Notes: generated by a model from the sequence alone, not told the origin. Positions 1 to 7,954 are shown, counted from the stretch's first letter. The stretch is 31,244 nt of DNA from Myxococcales bacterium UBA1660 (GCA_002320815.1 DCLA01000111.1:61179-92422), one strand, 5' to 3'. Translations and numbers: made by a program.

Positions 1-818
1 TCCGGCTCCGGTTCGGGCTCCGGCATGTGGGGCGGGTGGCCCTGCGACTGGAGGATGTGGTCCGGGTCGCCCAGGAACTCGAAGTGCATGGTGTCCTGCA
101 GCCGGTCGCGGCCCAGCCAGTAGAAGCCGAAGCGCTCGAAGACGTGCACCCAGCAGGCGGGCATGGACATCCGCTCGTAGATGGACTCCACCTCGCTCTG
201 GCAGAGCGGGTGATCGCCCCACTGGGCCACGCACATGCAGCAGGTGTTCAGGTGCGGATCGACGTCGATGGCGATACCGTAGACGTGATTGGAGACCTGG
301 TTGTTGTGGTAGGTGTTCCGCGTCCGGATGCCCGAGAGCCGCACCGGGGTGTACTCGTCGTCGGCGCACTCGGTGCGGATGACCTCCTCCACGCAGGCCA
401 GGGCGGGCAGGATCTTGGCGTTGAGCCGGACCGGGAGGCCCATGAACTCGGTGCGCTCGGCCAGCTCGGTGGGCGTCTTCTCGTTCCAGGAGGCCTCCCC
501 GAAGCCCTCGAAGTAGCCGTAGTTCTCGGTGCGGAAGCGGACCGCCGCGCGCTGCAGCCCCTGGCGCCGCTGCTGCTCCTCGGGGGGCTGGGTCCAGCGG
601 GGCAGGAAGTTCTCGCGGACGAGGTCCGGGTACGGCGTCTGGTAGTTGCACGCCGTCGCGTTCTCCGGGAGCGGGGGAGCGTCGTCGGGGATGGGGGCCG
701 GCCGGGGCGGACGCCGATCCTGGCTCTCGGCGGGCTCCGCGGGGGAGCCGGCGAGCACCGGCAGGACGAGGGCGAAGGCCACCAGGGCCCAACGGACGAG
801 ACGCCGACGGGAGGTCAT
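1..818 (-). CDS. Secreted M15-family peptidase (LD/DD-carboxypeptidase-like), 3' end missing
   Basis: This protein runs off the left edge of the window, so only the first 272 or so residues are visible. Residues 1-24 form a signal peptide (Arg-rich start, then a Leu/Val/Ala core ending in AG), which puts it in the periplasm or outside. The M15 zinc signature is intact: SNHVYGIAID at 176-185 supplies His178 and Asp185, and DTMHFEF at 242-248 supplies His245 with the preceding Asp242 in the catalytic-acid position. M15 enzymes cut D-Ala-D-Ala or L-Ala-D-Glu bonds in peptidoglycan stem peptides; which one applies cannot be told here. Several Cys between 190 and 225 suggest disulfides. A Pro-Glu tail begins near 265. 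I chose the ATG at 818 over the in-frame ATG at 830 because GGAGGG lies at ideal distance before it. It diverges from pheA. Confidence 0.85.
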   Translation of the reverse strand, partial: MTSRRRLVRWALVAFALVLPVLAGSPAEPAESQDRRPPRPAPIPDDAPPLPENATACNYQTPYPDLVRENFLPRWTQPPEEQQRRQGLQRAAVRFRTENYGYFEGFGEASWNEKTPTELAERTEFMGLPVRLNAKILPALACVEEVIRTECADDEYTPVRLSGIRTRNTYHNNQVSNHVYGIAIDVDPHLNTCCMCVAQWGDHPLCQSEVESIYERMSMPACWVHVFERFGFYWLGRDRLQDTMHFEFLGDPDHILQSQGHPPHMPEPEPEP

Positions 819-840
819 GCGGCCCTCCATAGCACGCGGA

Positions 841-858
841 CCCCGGGGAGTTGTCCGG
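841..858. promoter_or_regulatory. GC-rich motif CCCCGGGGAGTTGTCCGG in divergent spacer
   Basis: The spacer between the M15 peptidase and pheA holds an 18-nt element that recurs at 10511-10528 upstream of the roadblock gene, with 16 of 18 bases identical. A looser relative occurs at 7259-7280 ahead of the amidase lipoprotein gene. The left half is the palindrome CCCCGGGG. It could be a shared regulator site or chance in a GC-rich genome. No standard -35/-10 pair is evident. Confidence 0.3.
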
Positions 859-899
859 CGCCGCTTGTGAGCAAACTCTCCGAGTGGTAGAGGAGCGCC

Positions 900-2762
900 G
901 TGACCGACGAGGACCCCAAAGCGGCAGCGCCCTCCCATTCCCTCGACGGCGTCCGCGACGCCCTGGACGCCGTCGACCGGCGCCTGGTGGAAGCGCTCGC
1001 CGAGCGGGTGCGGCTGGTGGAGCAGGTGGCCGAGCGGAAGAGCCGCGGCGGCGCGGTGGTCCGCGATCCCGCCCGGGAAGAGGCGCTCCTGGGCAAGCTG
1101 GTCGGGCTGGGCCAGGAGGCCGGGCTGGACACCTTCCTGGTCACCCGGGTCTTCCGGGAGGTCCTGGACCACTCGCTCCGGGTCCAGCTCGAGCGCCTGG
1201 CCGGCCGCGCCGAGGGCGAAGAGGCGGTCACGGTGGGCTTCCAGGGCGGCGAAGGCGCCTTCAGCCACATGTGCGCCCAGCGCTTCTTCTCCGCGCGCAA
1301 GGCGGCCATCTTCCGCGGCTACCCCGACTTCCGCTCGATGCTCGAGGCGGTCCGCGACGGCTCCCTGGCCTACGCGGTGCTCCCCATCGAGAACACCACC
1401 GCCGGGTCCATCAACGAGTCCTATGACCTCTTGGCCGAGTACGATCTCCGCCTGGTCGGCGAGGAGATCCAGCGGGTCGAGCACTGCCTCATCGGCCTGG
1501 CCGACGTGCCCCTCCACCGGATCCGCCGGATCTATTCGCACCCGGTGGCGCTGGCCCAGTGCCGCTCCTTCCTGGCCAGCCTCCCCGGCTGCCACGCCGA
1601 GGCCGCCGAGGACACCGCGCTCTCGGTGGCGCGCATCAAGGCCGAGCAGGACCTCACCCACGCGGCCATCGCCAGCGAAGAGGCCGCCCGGGTCCACGGG
1701 CTGCCCATCCTGCGGCGCCGGGTCCAGGACCAGCGCGAGAACCTGACCCGCATGGTGATCGTGGCCCGGGAGGACGAGCCGCGGGATCGGCGGCTGCCCT
1801 CGAAGACCTCGCTGGTGATGGCCACCAAGCACGAGCGCGGCGCGCTGGCCCGGGGCATCGCGGTCCTCTCGGAGCACGGCCTGAACCTCACCAAGCTCGA
1901 GTCCCGGCCGCGACCCAACACGCCCTGGGAGTACCGCTTCTACCTCGACTTCGAGGGGGACATCGACGACCCCGAGGTGGCCACCGCCCTGGAGCAGCTC
2001 GCCGAGCAGACCAGCTACCTGCGGGTCCTCGGCTGCTACCCCGCGCGTACCCTGCCCGAGTCGCGCCCGGCCGAGCCGGCGCCGCCGAGCTCGACGGTGG
2101 CCAAGCCCGCGCCCGCTCAGGGCGTGGTCCGCGTGGGCGAGCGCCTGGAGATCGGGGCGGTCCCGGTGGTCTTCACCGGCCCCGCCGCCAGCGACGCCGC
2201 CCCCGACGCCGCCGCGCGCGCCCACGAGCACGCCGCCCAGGGCTTCTGGGGCGGCTTCCTCAGCGAGGGCGGCCTGCTGGGCAAGGCCCGCGACGGCATC
2301 CTGAGCGCAGCCCAGGCCCGCTCCCTGCCCGTGGCGCTGCCCATCGACCACGCGGCCGACGTCCGCGAGCTCACCCGCCGCGCCGAGCTGCTGATCGTGC
2401 CCGCCGCGCGCATGCACGACACCTCGCTCCTCCGCGAGCTGGGCCACGTGGACGCGCCGGTGGTGATCACCCGCCTCCCCGGCGCGCCCCTGGACGAGTG
2501 GTTGGACGCGGCGCGCTTCGTCCGCGAGCGCGGCAACGGCCGCCTCATCCTCCTGGACGGCACCAGCCGCAGCCTGCCCGAGCTCGCCCTCCTCCCCGAG
2601 CTCACCGCCACCTGCGCCCACCCGGTGTTGGTCAGCCTCCAGGCCGCCGCCCCCGAGGCCCGCGCGCGGCTCGCCGAAGCCGCTCGCGTGGCCGGCGCCC
2701 ACGGCGTGGTCACCCCGGCCTCCGACGAGCTGAGCGACGTGGTCGCCGCCGTGCGAGGTTGA
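900..2762 (+). CDS. pheA: Chorismate mutase / prephenate dehydratase with ACT domain, fused to a degenerate DAHP synthase-like domain
   Basis: P-protein of phenylalanine synthesis: chorismate to prephenate to phenylpyruvate. The chorismate mutase (about 14-100) keeps every residue used by E. coli PheA at a constant +8 offset: Arg19, Arg36, Lys47, Asp56, Arg59, Glu60 and Gln96. The dehydratase (about 111-290) shows VGFQGGEGAFS, LPIENT, the SHP...QC segment and NLTRM, where the usual TRF has become TRM. The ACT domain (302-380) has GALARGI and ESRP, the family's Phe-binding signature, so Phe feedback is likely. Residues 408-620 are extra. They align in order with class Ib DAHP synthase, but GPC is GPA, the KPRTS loop is gone, CERG is LDGT, and the metal His motif is missing, so this part is probably inactive. 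Normal P-proteins are about 360-390 residues. GTG start with AGAGGAG at 889-895. The GNAT gene follows after 5 nt. Confidence 0.93.
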   Translation: MTDEDPKAAAPSHSLDGVRDALDAVDRRLVEALAERVRLVEQVAERKSRGGAVVRDPAREEALLGKLVGLGQEAGLDTFLVTRVFREVLDHSLRVQLERLAGRAEGEEAVTVGFQGGEGAFSHMCAQRFFSARKAAIFRGYPDFRSMLEAVRDGSLAYAVLPIENTTAGSINESYDLLAEYDLRLVGEEIQRVEHCLIGLADVPLHRIRRIYSHPVALAQCRSFLASLPGCHAEAAEDTALSVARIKAEQDLTHAAIASEEAARVHGLPILRRRVQDQRENLTRMVIVAREDEPRDRRLPSKTSLVMATKHERGALARGIAVLSEHGLNLTKLESRPRPNTPWEYRFYLDFEGDIDDPEVATALEQLAEQTSYLRVLGCYPARTLPESRPAEPAPPSSTVAKPAPAQGVVRVGERLEIGAVPVVFTGPAASDAAPDAAARAHEHAAQGFWGGFLSEGGLLGKARDGILSAAQARSLPVALPIDHAADVRELTRRAELLIVPAARMHDTSLLRELGHVDAPVVITRLPGAPLDEWLDAARFVRERGNGRLILLDGTSRSLPELALLPELTATCAHPVLVSLQAAAPEARARLAEAARVAGAHGVVTPASDELSDVVAAVRG

Positions 2763-2767
2763 AGGCC

Positions 2768-3256
2768 ATGGAGATCCGCTTGCGCCGCGCCACCCTCGCC
2801 GACGAGTCGGCGGTCCGGGGTTTCCATCGCGCGCTCTACGTGGAGCATCGAGGCAGCGTGATGCCCGCGGGCCTGGAGCGCCTCTTCGCCTACCGCGCCT
2901 TCGAGGACGTCCTCGCCGAGGACGTGCGCGCCATGCTCCGCGACGAGGACGTGGTGGTCCTGGTGGCGGAGAACGACGAAGGCCCCCTGGGCTACATCAG
3001 CGGCACCATCGAGAACGACGAGCGCCGGGAGATCCGCCGCAAGGGATTGGTGGGCGACTGGCTGGTGGTGGAGCGGGCCCGGGGCGGCGGCATCGGCCGA
3101 CTGCTCTTCGAGACCCTGGAGGCCATCTTCCGCGAAGCCGGCTGCGGTCTCGTGGAGGTGGCCACCTGGCCGTTCAACGAGGGTACCCGCGCCGCGCTGG
3201 GCGCCCTGGGCTACCACGAGATCCAGATCACCTACCGCAAGCCGCTCGGCGACTGA
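2768..3256 (+). CDS. GNAT-family N-acetyltransferase
   Basis: A 162-residue single-domain GNAT protein, normal for the family. Such enzymes move an acetyl group from acetyl-CoA to an amine on a small molecule or protein. The acetyl-CoA pyrophosphate loop (motif A) is visible in VVERARGGGIGRLLFE, roughly residues 99-114. The C-terminal half shows the usual pattern of a conserved Asn (PFNEGTRAALGALGYHE) leading into the last strand. The substrate cannot be read from the sequence. It starts 5 nt after the pheA stop and is probably co-transcribed, which might hint at an aromatic-pathway link, though GNAT genes are promiscuous neighbours. Its 3' end faces the HTTM gene across 25 nt. Confidence 0.88.
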   Translation: MEIRLRRATLADESAVRGFHRALYVEHRGSVMPAGLERLFAYRAFEDVLAEDVRAMLRDEDVVVLVAENDEGPLGYISGTIENDERREIRRKGLVGDWLVVERARGGGIGRLLFETLEAIFREAGCGLVEVATWPFNEGTRAALGALGYHEIQITYRKPLGD

Positions 3257-3281
3257 CCAGCCGCCGCGCTCCCCCGAGAGG

Positions 3282-4580
3282 TCAGTGCGCCGGGAGCCAG
3301 CGCGCCTGGCAGCGGGCGCGCTCCCCCGAGTCCACCGCGCGGGTGAGGAGCAGGCGCTCGCGCCAGAGCGGCATGCGTCGCGCGTCGGCCGGCCCCCAAC
3401 GACGCAGGACGCCGTCTTCGGTTCGCACGGTGACCTCGGCGCCCTCGACCAGCGCGAGGTAGTGGCGGACGTTGCGCTCGGGGACCAGCCAACCCGAGTC
3501 CACGTAGTGCACCAGCCCCGGGTCCTCGGTGGCCTCGATACGCACCAGCGCGTCGTGGGCGTCCCCGAGCGGCCAACCGCGGCGGACGACCAGGTGGTTG
3601 GAGCGTCCGCGCACCACCCGGAGGTTGGCGTACATGGAGAACGCGGTCCCGCTCTTCAGCTCCAGGTAGGGCGCGACGCCGTTGAGGCAGACCAACGCGA
3701 GGACCACCCCGCTCCACCGCGGAGGCCGCAGCGACACCGCCCCGCCGCGGACGCGGCGCAGGAGCCAGAGCGCGAACGGCACGAAGAGCACGACCGGTCC
3801 CCAGCGCAACACGCGCGGAAGCGGGAGCTGCGGGTACGCCAGGAAGAGCCCCACGGCCGCCAGCGCTCCCAGCGCGACCCAGCGCCGGCGCGTGGTCCAT
3901 TGCTGCTCGAGAGCGGCGAGGACGTCGGGGTCCGCGAAAGCGGCGAAGAAGAAGTAGAGGACGCTGGAGAAGTCGTAGAAGTGCGGGCTGGGATCCAGCG
4001 CCAGGATCCCGTGGAAGGCGATGCCCAACCGGAGGCCCGCGGTGCGCGTGCGCGGCCGGGCCAGGAGGACGACCACCGCGCTCTCGATGGCCACCACCAC
4101 GAAGGGGAGGAGCCCGGTGAGCGCCCGCGGCGCCGGCGGCAGGTGCGCGGAGTGGAGCGCGTGGTCGGCGAAGAAGACGGCGCAGGACACCTCCGGCTCC
4201 AGGAAGTCCCGGTTGAGCTTGGCGAAGGCCGCGAAGCCGTAGGCGAGGAGGAGGATCCACCGCAGCACCGCGCCGACGGACCGGCCGGTGGCGCCGATCA
4301 TCAGCACCGGCGCCGCCAGGCCCATCAGCCACCAGTGGTTTCCCAACCCCGGCGCCTCGACGACCGCGGTGACGAGCACCAGCGCCGCGGTCGCGACCAG
4401 GGGAGCCCGCCCCGGCTTCACCACCAACCAGGCCGCGGCCGGAGCCAGCATCCACTGCAGGGCCTGCAGCCCGAACACGGCTGGATGGAAGTCGACCGCC
4501 GGGTTGCCGATCAGATGCGCCAACGCGGCGACGCCATAGAGGCGCGCCACGAAGCGCTCGGCCGAACCATTCCCCGCCAT
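3282..4580 (-). CDS. HTTM / vitamin K-dependent gamma-carboxylase-like membrane protein
   Basis: A 432-residue integral membrane protein with many hydrophobic segments in the first 290 residues and a soluble C-terminal part of about 120. The stretch around 113-128 (AYGFAAFAKLNRDFLE) looks like the Lys-Leu-Asn motif of HTTM domains, the membrane part of vitamin K-dependent gamma-carboxylases and their bacterial relatives. I see no proof of carboxylase activity, and most bacterial HTTM proteins have no known function. The ATG at 4578-4580 lies in a duplicated 19-nt block, and no good ribosome-binding site precedes it, so the start is not secure. The upstream copy would give only the hexapeptide MAGNLH before a stop. 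The gene lies 48 nt downstream of the amidase lipoprotein on the same strand. Assignment to HTTM is by motif and topology only. Confidence 0.6.
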   Translation of the reverse strand: MAGNGSAERFVARLYGVAALAHLIGNPAVDFHPAVFGLQALQWMLAPAAAWLVVKPGRAPLVATAALVLVTAVVEAPGLGNHWWLMGLAAPVLMIGATGRSVGAVLRWILLLAYGFAAFAKLNRDFLEPEVSCAVFFADHALHSAHLPPAPRALTGLLPFVVVAIESAVVVLLARPRTRTAGLRLGIAFHGILALDPSPHFYDFSSVLYFFFAAFADPDVLAALEQQWTTRRRWVALGALAAVGLFLAYPQLPLPRVLRWGPVVLFVPFALWLLRRVRGGAVSLRPPRWSGVVLALVCLNGVAPYLELKSGTAFSMYANLRVVRGRSNHLVVRRGWPLGDAHDALVRIEATEDPGLVHYVDSGWLVPERNVRHYLALVEGAEVTVRTEDGVLRRWGPADARRMPLWRERLLLTRAVDSGERARCQARWLPAH

Positions 4581-4620
4581 CGGCGAGGAGCCTAGTGCAG
4601 GTTCCCCGCCATCGGCGAGG
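4570..4620. repeat. 32-nt-period direct repeat covering the HTTM start codon
   Basis: TTCCCCGCCATCGGCGAGG occurs at 4570-4588 and again, identically, at 4602-4620; the next five bases also match except for one. On the minus strand each copy contains ATGGCGGGGAA, so the start region of the HTTM gene has been duplicated. Because the period is 32 nt, the upstream ATG is out of frame and stops after six codons (MAGNLH). This is either a slippage scar or a tiny upstream reading frame. Confidence 0.75.
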
Positions 4621-4628
4621 GGCCTCGT

Positions 4629-7163
4629 TCAGCCGCAGTGGTCGGGGTTCGAGATCAGCGCGTCGCCGCACATCATCACGTTGTAATCGATGGCGTCGTT
4701 CACGCAGCCCATGCCCGGGCACCAGGAGCAGTAGCCGCTCCGCACGCACTCGCCGCAGCTCGAGGCCTCGCAGGGCTCGCAGGAGCTGGGCTCGTCGCGC
4801 CAGTTCTCCTCGCCGCAGGACGCCCGCTCCGAGTTGGGCACGCACTCGCCGCTGGCCTCGCACCAGCCGCAGCCGGCCACGCCGTTGCAGCCACCGCAGG
4901 CGGTCTGCTCGGCGCAGACCTCCGGGTCGGCGGAGCACTCCTCGGGCGCCGCGGCGCCGAGGGGGCTCCCCGGCGCAGCGAAGGACACCAGCACCTCCGA
5001 GTCGGTGGTCAGCCCCAGGTCGGCCATGGCCTGCGGGGACATGTCCACGATACGGCGAGTGCGGGTATGCGGACCCCAGTCCACCGGGCGGGCGATGATG
5101 GTCGCGCCGGTCTCCGGGTTGCGCAGGAGGATCCGCGCGTTGCGCCAGAAGTCGACGCCCTGGGGCGAGTAGTTCCAGCGCATGGCCACCCAGTAGTAGT
5201 CCGCCGGGCGGTCGGCGAGATCCGCCGCGCTGGGGTTCACCGGGTCGTTGAGCTCCCGGACCTGCTCGCCGGTGATGGCGCCGGTGCCGCTCGCGGGGAT
5301 GCTGGTGTCGCTTGGGCTCCCGAACCAGGAGACCTTGCCGCGGACGTAGGGCAGCCCGTCGACGACCACCTCGTCGCCGTAGGGCTCGGTGCCCACGCCG
5401 AGGGTGCGGTTCAGGGTCCCGTTGCTCAGGCCGGCGCGGGGGATCTCCGCTCCGTCCTGGGTCAGCCCGCCGTGGGTCTCGGCGCAGGCCGAGGCGCCGC
5501 AGCCCTCTTCGCCGCTCTCTTCGACGCAGGCGCAGCTCCCGCAGCTGTTCTGGCCCTCCTGCCACTCGCCGTCACAGCACTGCCAGCCCGCCGAGCAGGC
5601 GGTGTTGGCGTAGACGCCGCCGTTGGAGTGCACGCAGCTCGCGCCGGGGGGCGCGGGGGCCGCCTCGGGCTCCGGCTCGGGCGCGGGCTCGGCGGAGCAG
5701 CCGACCTCGCCGGACCCGTCGGTGCAGGCGCAGCTCCCGCAGCTCCCGGCGCCCTCCTGCCAGCGACCGTCACAACACTGCCAGCCCTCGGAGCAGCCGC
5801 CCTCGGGGTAGGTCCCGCCGTAGCTGTGGACGCAGGCGGTGGTCTCCGGAGCCGGCGCGGCGGACTCGGCGCCGGCGCAGCCCTCGGTGCCGCTCTCCTC
5901 CACGCAGGCGCAGCTCCCGCAGGAGCCCTGACCGGGCTCCCAGGCGCCGCCGCAGCACTGCCAGCCCGCCGAGCAGGCGCGGTCGCCGTAGGTGCCGCCG
6001 TTGGTGTGCACGCAGCGACCGGCGGAGGTGGGCGCGCCGCCCGACATGCCGCCCGAGCCCTCGCCGCCCTCACCACCCTCGTCCGGTGCGGGGGCGGGCG
6101 CGGCCTCGGCGCTGCAGGAACCGGTGAAGGCGATCTCCCGCAGGTCGTCCATCCGCGCCATGGTGCCGTCGCCCGGGCAGACGGTGCTGGCGCGAGAGAA
6201 GCGCTGGTGGCCCATCATCGAGCTGGCGCTGACGGTGATCCCGAAGCGCTCGGCCATCATGTTCGCCAGCCGCCCCGCGGAGCAGATCATGGCCTCGGTG
6301 GGCCGGCGCGGGCCGCTCAGCCCGGCGCACTCGCCGCTGGCGGTGTCGAAGCAGCCGACCAGGTTGATCCCCACGGTGCCGGTGTTGTTGTACTTCACGT
6401 GGGCGCCGAGGAGCTCGAGCGGGCGGCCCTCGAAGATGGTCCCGTCGAGCCCGACCAGGAAGTGGTAGCCGATGTCGCAGTAGCCGCGGCCGTCCATGTG
6501 GTAGGCCTGCGCGCCGCGGATCTCCCGCTCCGGGTTCACCGCGCCGGTGGCGCTGTGGTGGATGGCGATGCGGTCCTTGCCGGGGTCCCGGCTGGTGCAG
6601 CGGCTGGCCCGCGCGCCCCAGGAGGCCCGGGTGACGATGCCCGCCGACGCCAGATCCGCGGAGAGCGCCGAGGAGCCGGCGCCGACCGCGTCGGTGGGCG
6701 CGGCCGCGGGTTCGGCCTCGACGTAGTTCACCGACCAGGTGAGCTGCTGGACCATCTCCGCGTCGGCCACGGGCATCCGCAGCTGGGCGCCGTCCACCTC
6801 GCGGGAGAAGGCCAGCACCCCGACGTGCTGGTCATGCTCGCTCCAGGTGATGCGCACGGGCATCCACACGGAGCTGGTCGTCCCGCCCTCGACCACCCGG
6901 GCCTCGAAGCGCGGCTCCAGCCCCGCGGCGCCCATGTGCACGTGGAGGGCGACCCGGTTGGCCCCGGTGCTGGTGTTCAACACCGGCGAGAGGAGGTACC
7001 CGTCCTGCTCGGTCCACCCGGCGCGGATGGCCGCGCCCGACGCGTCGAGCTCGGCGTCTTCGCCGACGTCCTCTCGGGTCCCGTTCCCGGTGCTGAGCTC
7101 GCCGGGCGGCGCGCACGCGGCGGCGAGGAGGGTCAGGAGCGCGACCTTGGTGGGAGTACGCAT
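4629..7163 (-). CDS. Multi-domain lipoprotein: N-acetylmuramoyl-L-alanine amidase, three Cys-rich repeats, RlpA-like barrel, PSI-like modules
   Basis: An 844-residue envelope protein. Residues 1-17 form a signal peptide ending AAAC, probably a lipoprotein signal with Cys17. An amidase_2/PGRP domain spans about 178-350: IHHSAT (His202), IGYHF (Tyr233), GHQRF (His319) and VCPGD (Cys329) give the family's zinc ligands, so it should cut the bond between muramic acid and L-Ala. Three 46-residue repeats follow at 384-429, 444-489 and 510-555, each with GGxY, GWQCC and SCGSCxC, joined by Ala-Pro-Glu linkers. Residues 605-730 resemble the double-psi barrel of RlpA (VSWFG, VDWGPHT, RIVDMS), a fold found in lytic transglycosylases. 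The tail (743-844) holds two PSI-like cysteine modules. ATG 7163 is the only start compatible with the signal peptide. The barrel's activity is inference. Confidence 0.9.
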   Translation of the reverse strand: MRTPTKVALLTLLAAACAPPGELSTGNGTREDVGEDAELDASGAAIRAGWTEQDGYLLSPVLNTSTGANRVALHVHMGAAGLEPRFEARVVEGGTTSSVWMPVRITWSEHDQHVGVLAFSREVDGAQLRMPVADAEMVQQLTWSVNYVEAEPAAAPTDAVGAGSSALSADLASAGIVTRASWGARASRCTSRDPGKDRIAIHHSATGAVNPEREIRGAQAYHMDGRGYCDIGYHFLVGLDGTIFEGRPLELLGAHVKYNNTGTVGINLVGCFDTASGECAGLSGPRRPTEAMICSAGRLANMMAERFGITVSASSMMGHQRFSRASTVCPGDGTMARMDDLREIAFTGSCSAEAAPAPAPDEGGEGGEGSGGMSGGAPTSAGRCVHTNGGTYGDRACSAGWQCCGGAWEPGQGSCGSCACVEESGTEGCAGAESAAPAPETTACVHSYGGTYPEGGCSEGWQCCDGRWQEGAGSCGSCACTDGSGEVGCSAEPAPEPEPEAAPAPPGASCVHSNGGVYANTACSAGWQCCDGEWQEGQNSCGSCACVEESGEEGCGASACAETHGGLTQDGAEIPRAGLSNGTLNRTLGVGTEPYGDEVVVDGLPYVRGKVSWFGSPSDTSIPASGTGAITGEQVRELNDPVNPSAADLADRPADYYWVAMRWNYSPQGVDFWRNARILLRNPETGATIIARPVDWGPHTRTRRIVDMSPQAMADLGLTTDSEVLVSFAAPGSPLGAAAPEECSADPEVCAEQTACGGCNGVAGCGWCEASGECVPNSERASCGEENWRDEPSSCEPCEASSCGECVRSGYCSWCPGMGCVNDAIDYNVMMCGDALISNPDHCG

Positions 7164-7177
7164 CGTACACACCCAGC

Positions 7178-7193
7178 AGCACAGGGTGTGCCA
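7178..7193 (-). promoter_or_regulatory. Candidate sigma-54 promoter (TGGCAC-N5-GTGCT)
   Basis: On the minus strand TGGCAC (7193-7188) is followed after 5 nt by GTGCT (7182-7178). GG and GC have the spacing expected of -24/-12 elements, with one mismatch in TTGCW. Transcription would start near 7167, giving a leader of only about 4 nt before the amidase ATG, which weakens the call. A perfect palindrome, GCACCCAGGGTGC, sits just upstream at 7195-7207. Confidence 0.3.
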
Positions 7194-7194
7194 G

Positions 7195-7297
7195 GCACCC
7201 AGGGTGCGAATGGCCGGTGGAATGGCCACCGACTGGGGTCTCGTGTCCTCACTCGGCTGGGGACAACGTCCCCGCCGGGGTACTTCGACCCCGCGGG
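7195..7297. promoter_or_regulatory. Hairpin-rich spacer between hisG and the amidase gene
   Basis: This spacer contains a series of perfect inverted repeats: GCACCC-A-GGGTGC (7195-7207), CGGTGG with CCACCG (7215-7231), GGGGAC-AAC-GTCCCC (7259-7273), and GACCC-CGC-GGGTC (7287-7299), which overlaps the hisG stop. The hairpins nearest hisG could end its transcript, though none has a U-tract; those nearest the amidase could bind a regulator. Confidence 0.4.
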
Positions 7298-7954
7298 TCA
7301 GCCGGCGGCGGCGAGGGCGTCGAGGATCGGCGCGATGAGCTCGCGGCGGAGCTTCAGGCCCACCCGATTGGCCACCACCACGCTGGAGACCTCGGCCACC
7401 GGCTCGACCACCTCGAGCCCGTTCTGCCGCAGGGTCTCCCCGGTCTCGACGATGTCCACGATCACGTCGCTGAGCCCGGTCAGGGGCGCCAGCTCCACCG
7501 AGCCCTGCACGAAGAGCACCTCGGCGGGGATCCCCCGCTGGGCGAAGTGGCGCGCGGCCACCCGGGGGAACTTGGTGGCCACCCGGAGCACGCTGGAGCT
7601 CGGCGGCGGGTAGACCGCGTCCTTGGGCGCGGCGACCGCGAGCTGGCAGCGACCGATGCCCAGATCGAGCGGCGCGTAGAGGTCGTACTCCCGCTCGAGG
7701 AGCACGTCGCGACCGACCACCCCGATGTCCGCGGTGCCGTACTCCACGTAGGTGGGCACGTCGTCGGGCTTCAGGAGCAGGAAGCGCGCGCCGGGGTGGC
7801 GGCTCCCGTCGTGGTCGAAGGGCGGCAGCTCGCGGATGAGCTTCCGGCTGCGCTTGGTCAGCGGTCCGGTGTCGAGCCCGGCGGCGTCCAGCCGAGGCAC
7901 GAGCTGCTCCAGCACGCGCCCCTTGGGGATGGCGATGGTGATGGGCGCGGTCAC
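7298..7954 (-). CDS. hisG: ATP phosphoribosyltransferase, short form
   Basis: First enzyme of histidine synthesis, joining ATP and PRPP to form phosphoribosyl-ATP in the cytoplasm. At 218 residues it matches the short HisG class, which lacks the C-terminal His-binding domain and in known cases needs the HisRS-like partner HisZ for activity and feedback. The N-terminus ITIAIPKGR is typical, and residues 152-180 (SVELAPLTGLSD, then VDIVETGETLRQNGL) match the PRPP-binding region. The GTG start at 7954 is the only one that gives a normal N-terminus and lies 2 nt after the murA stop, so the pair is probably co-transcribed and translationally coupled. No hisZ or other his gene is present in the window. 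The catalytic call is firm; dependence on HisZ is family knowledge. Confidence 0.95.
   Translation of the reverse strand: MTAPITIAIPKGRVLEQLVPRLDAAGLDTGPLTKRSRKLIRELPPFDHDGSRHPGARFLLLKPDDVPTYVEYGTADIGVVGRDVLLEREYDLYAPLDLGIGRCQLAVAAPKDAVYPPPSSSVLRVATKFPRVAARHFAQRGIPAEVLFVQGSVELAPLTGLSDVIVDIVETGETLRQNGLEVVEPVAEVSSVVVANRVGLKLRRELIAPILDALAAAG

Noticed and set aside
27..890. Open frame on the plus strand across the M15 peptidase region
   Set aside because: The minus strand encodes a clear M15 domain with signal peptide and ribosome site; the plus frame has no recognisable domain and repetitive Gly/Val/Leu composition typical of shadow frames.
4638..7613. 991-codon open frame on the plus strand opposite the amidase lipoprotein
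   Set aside because: Low-complexity Ala/Gly/Val protein with no domain; GC-rich genomes routinely leave antisense frames open.
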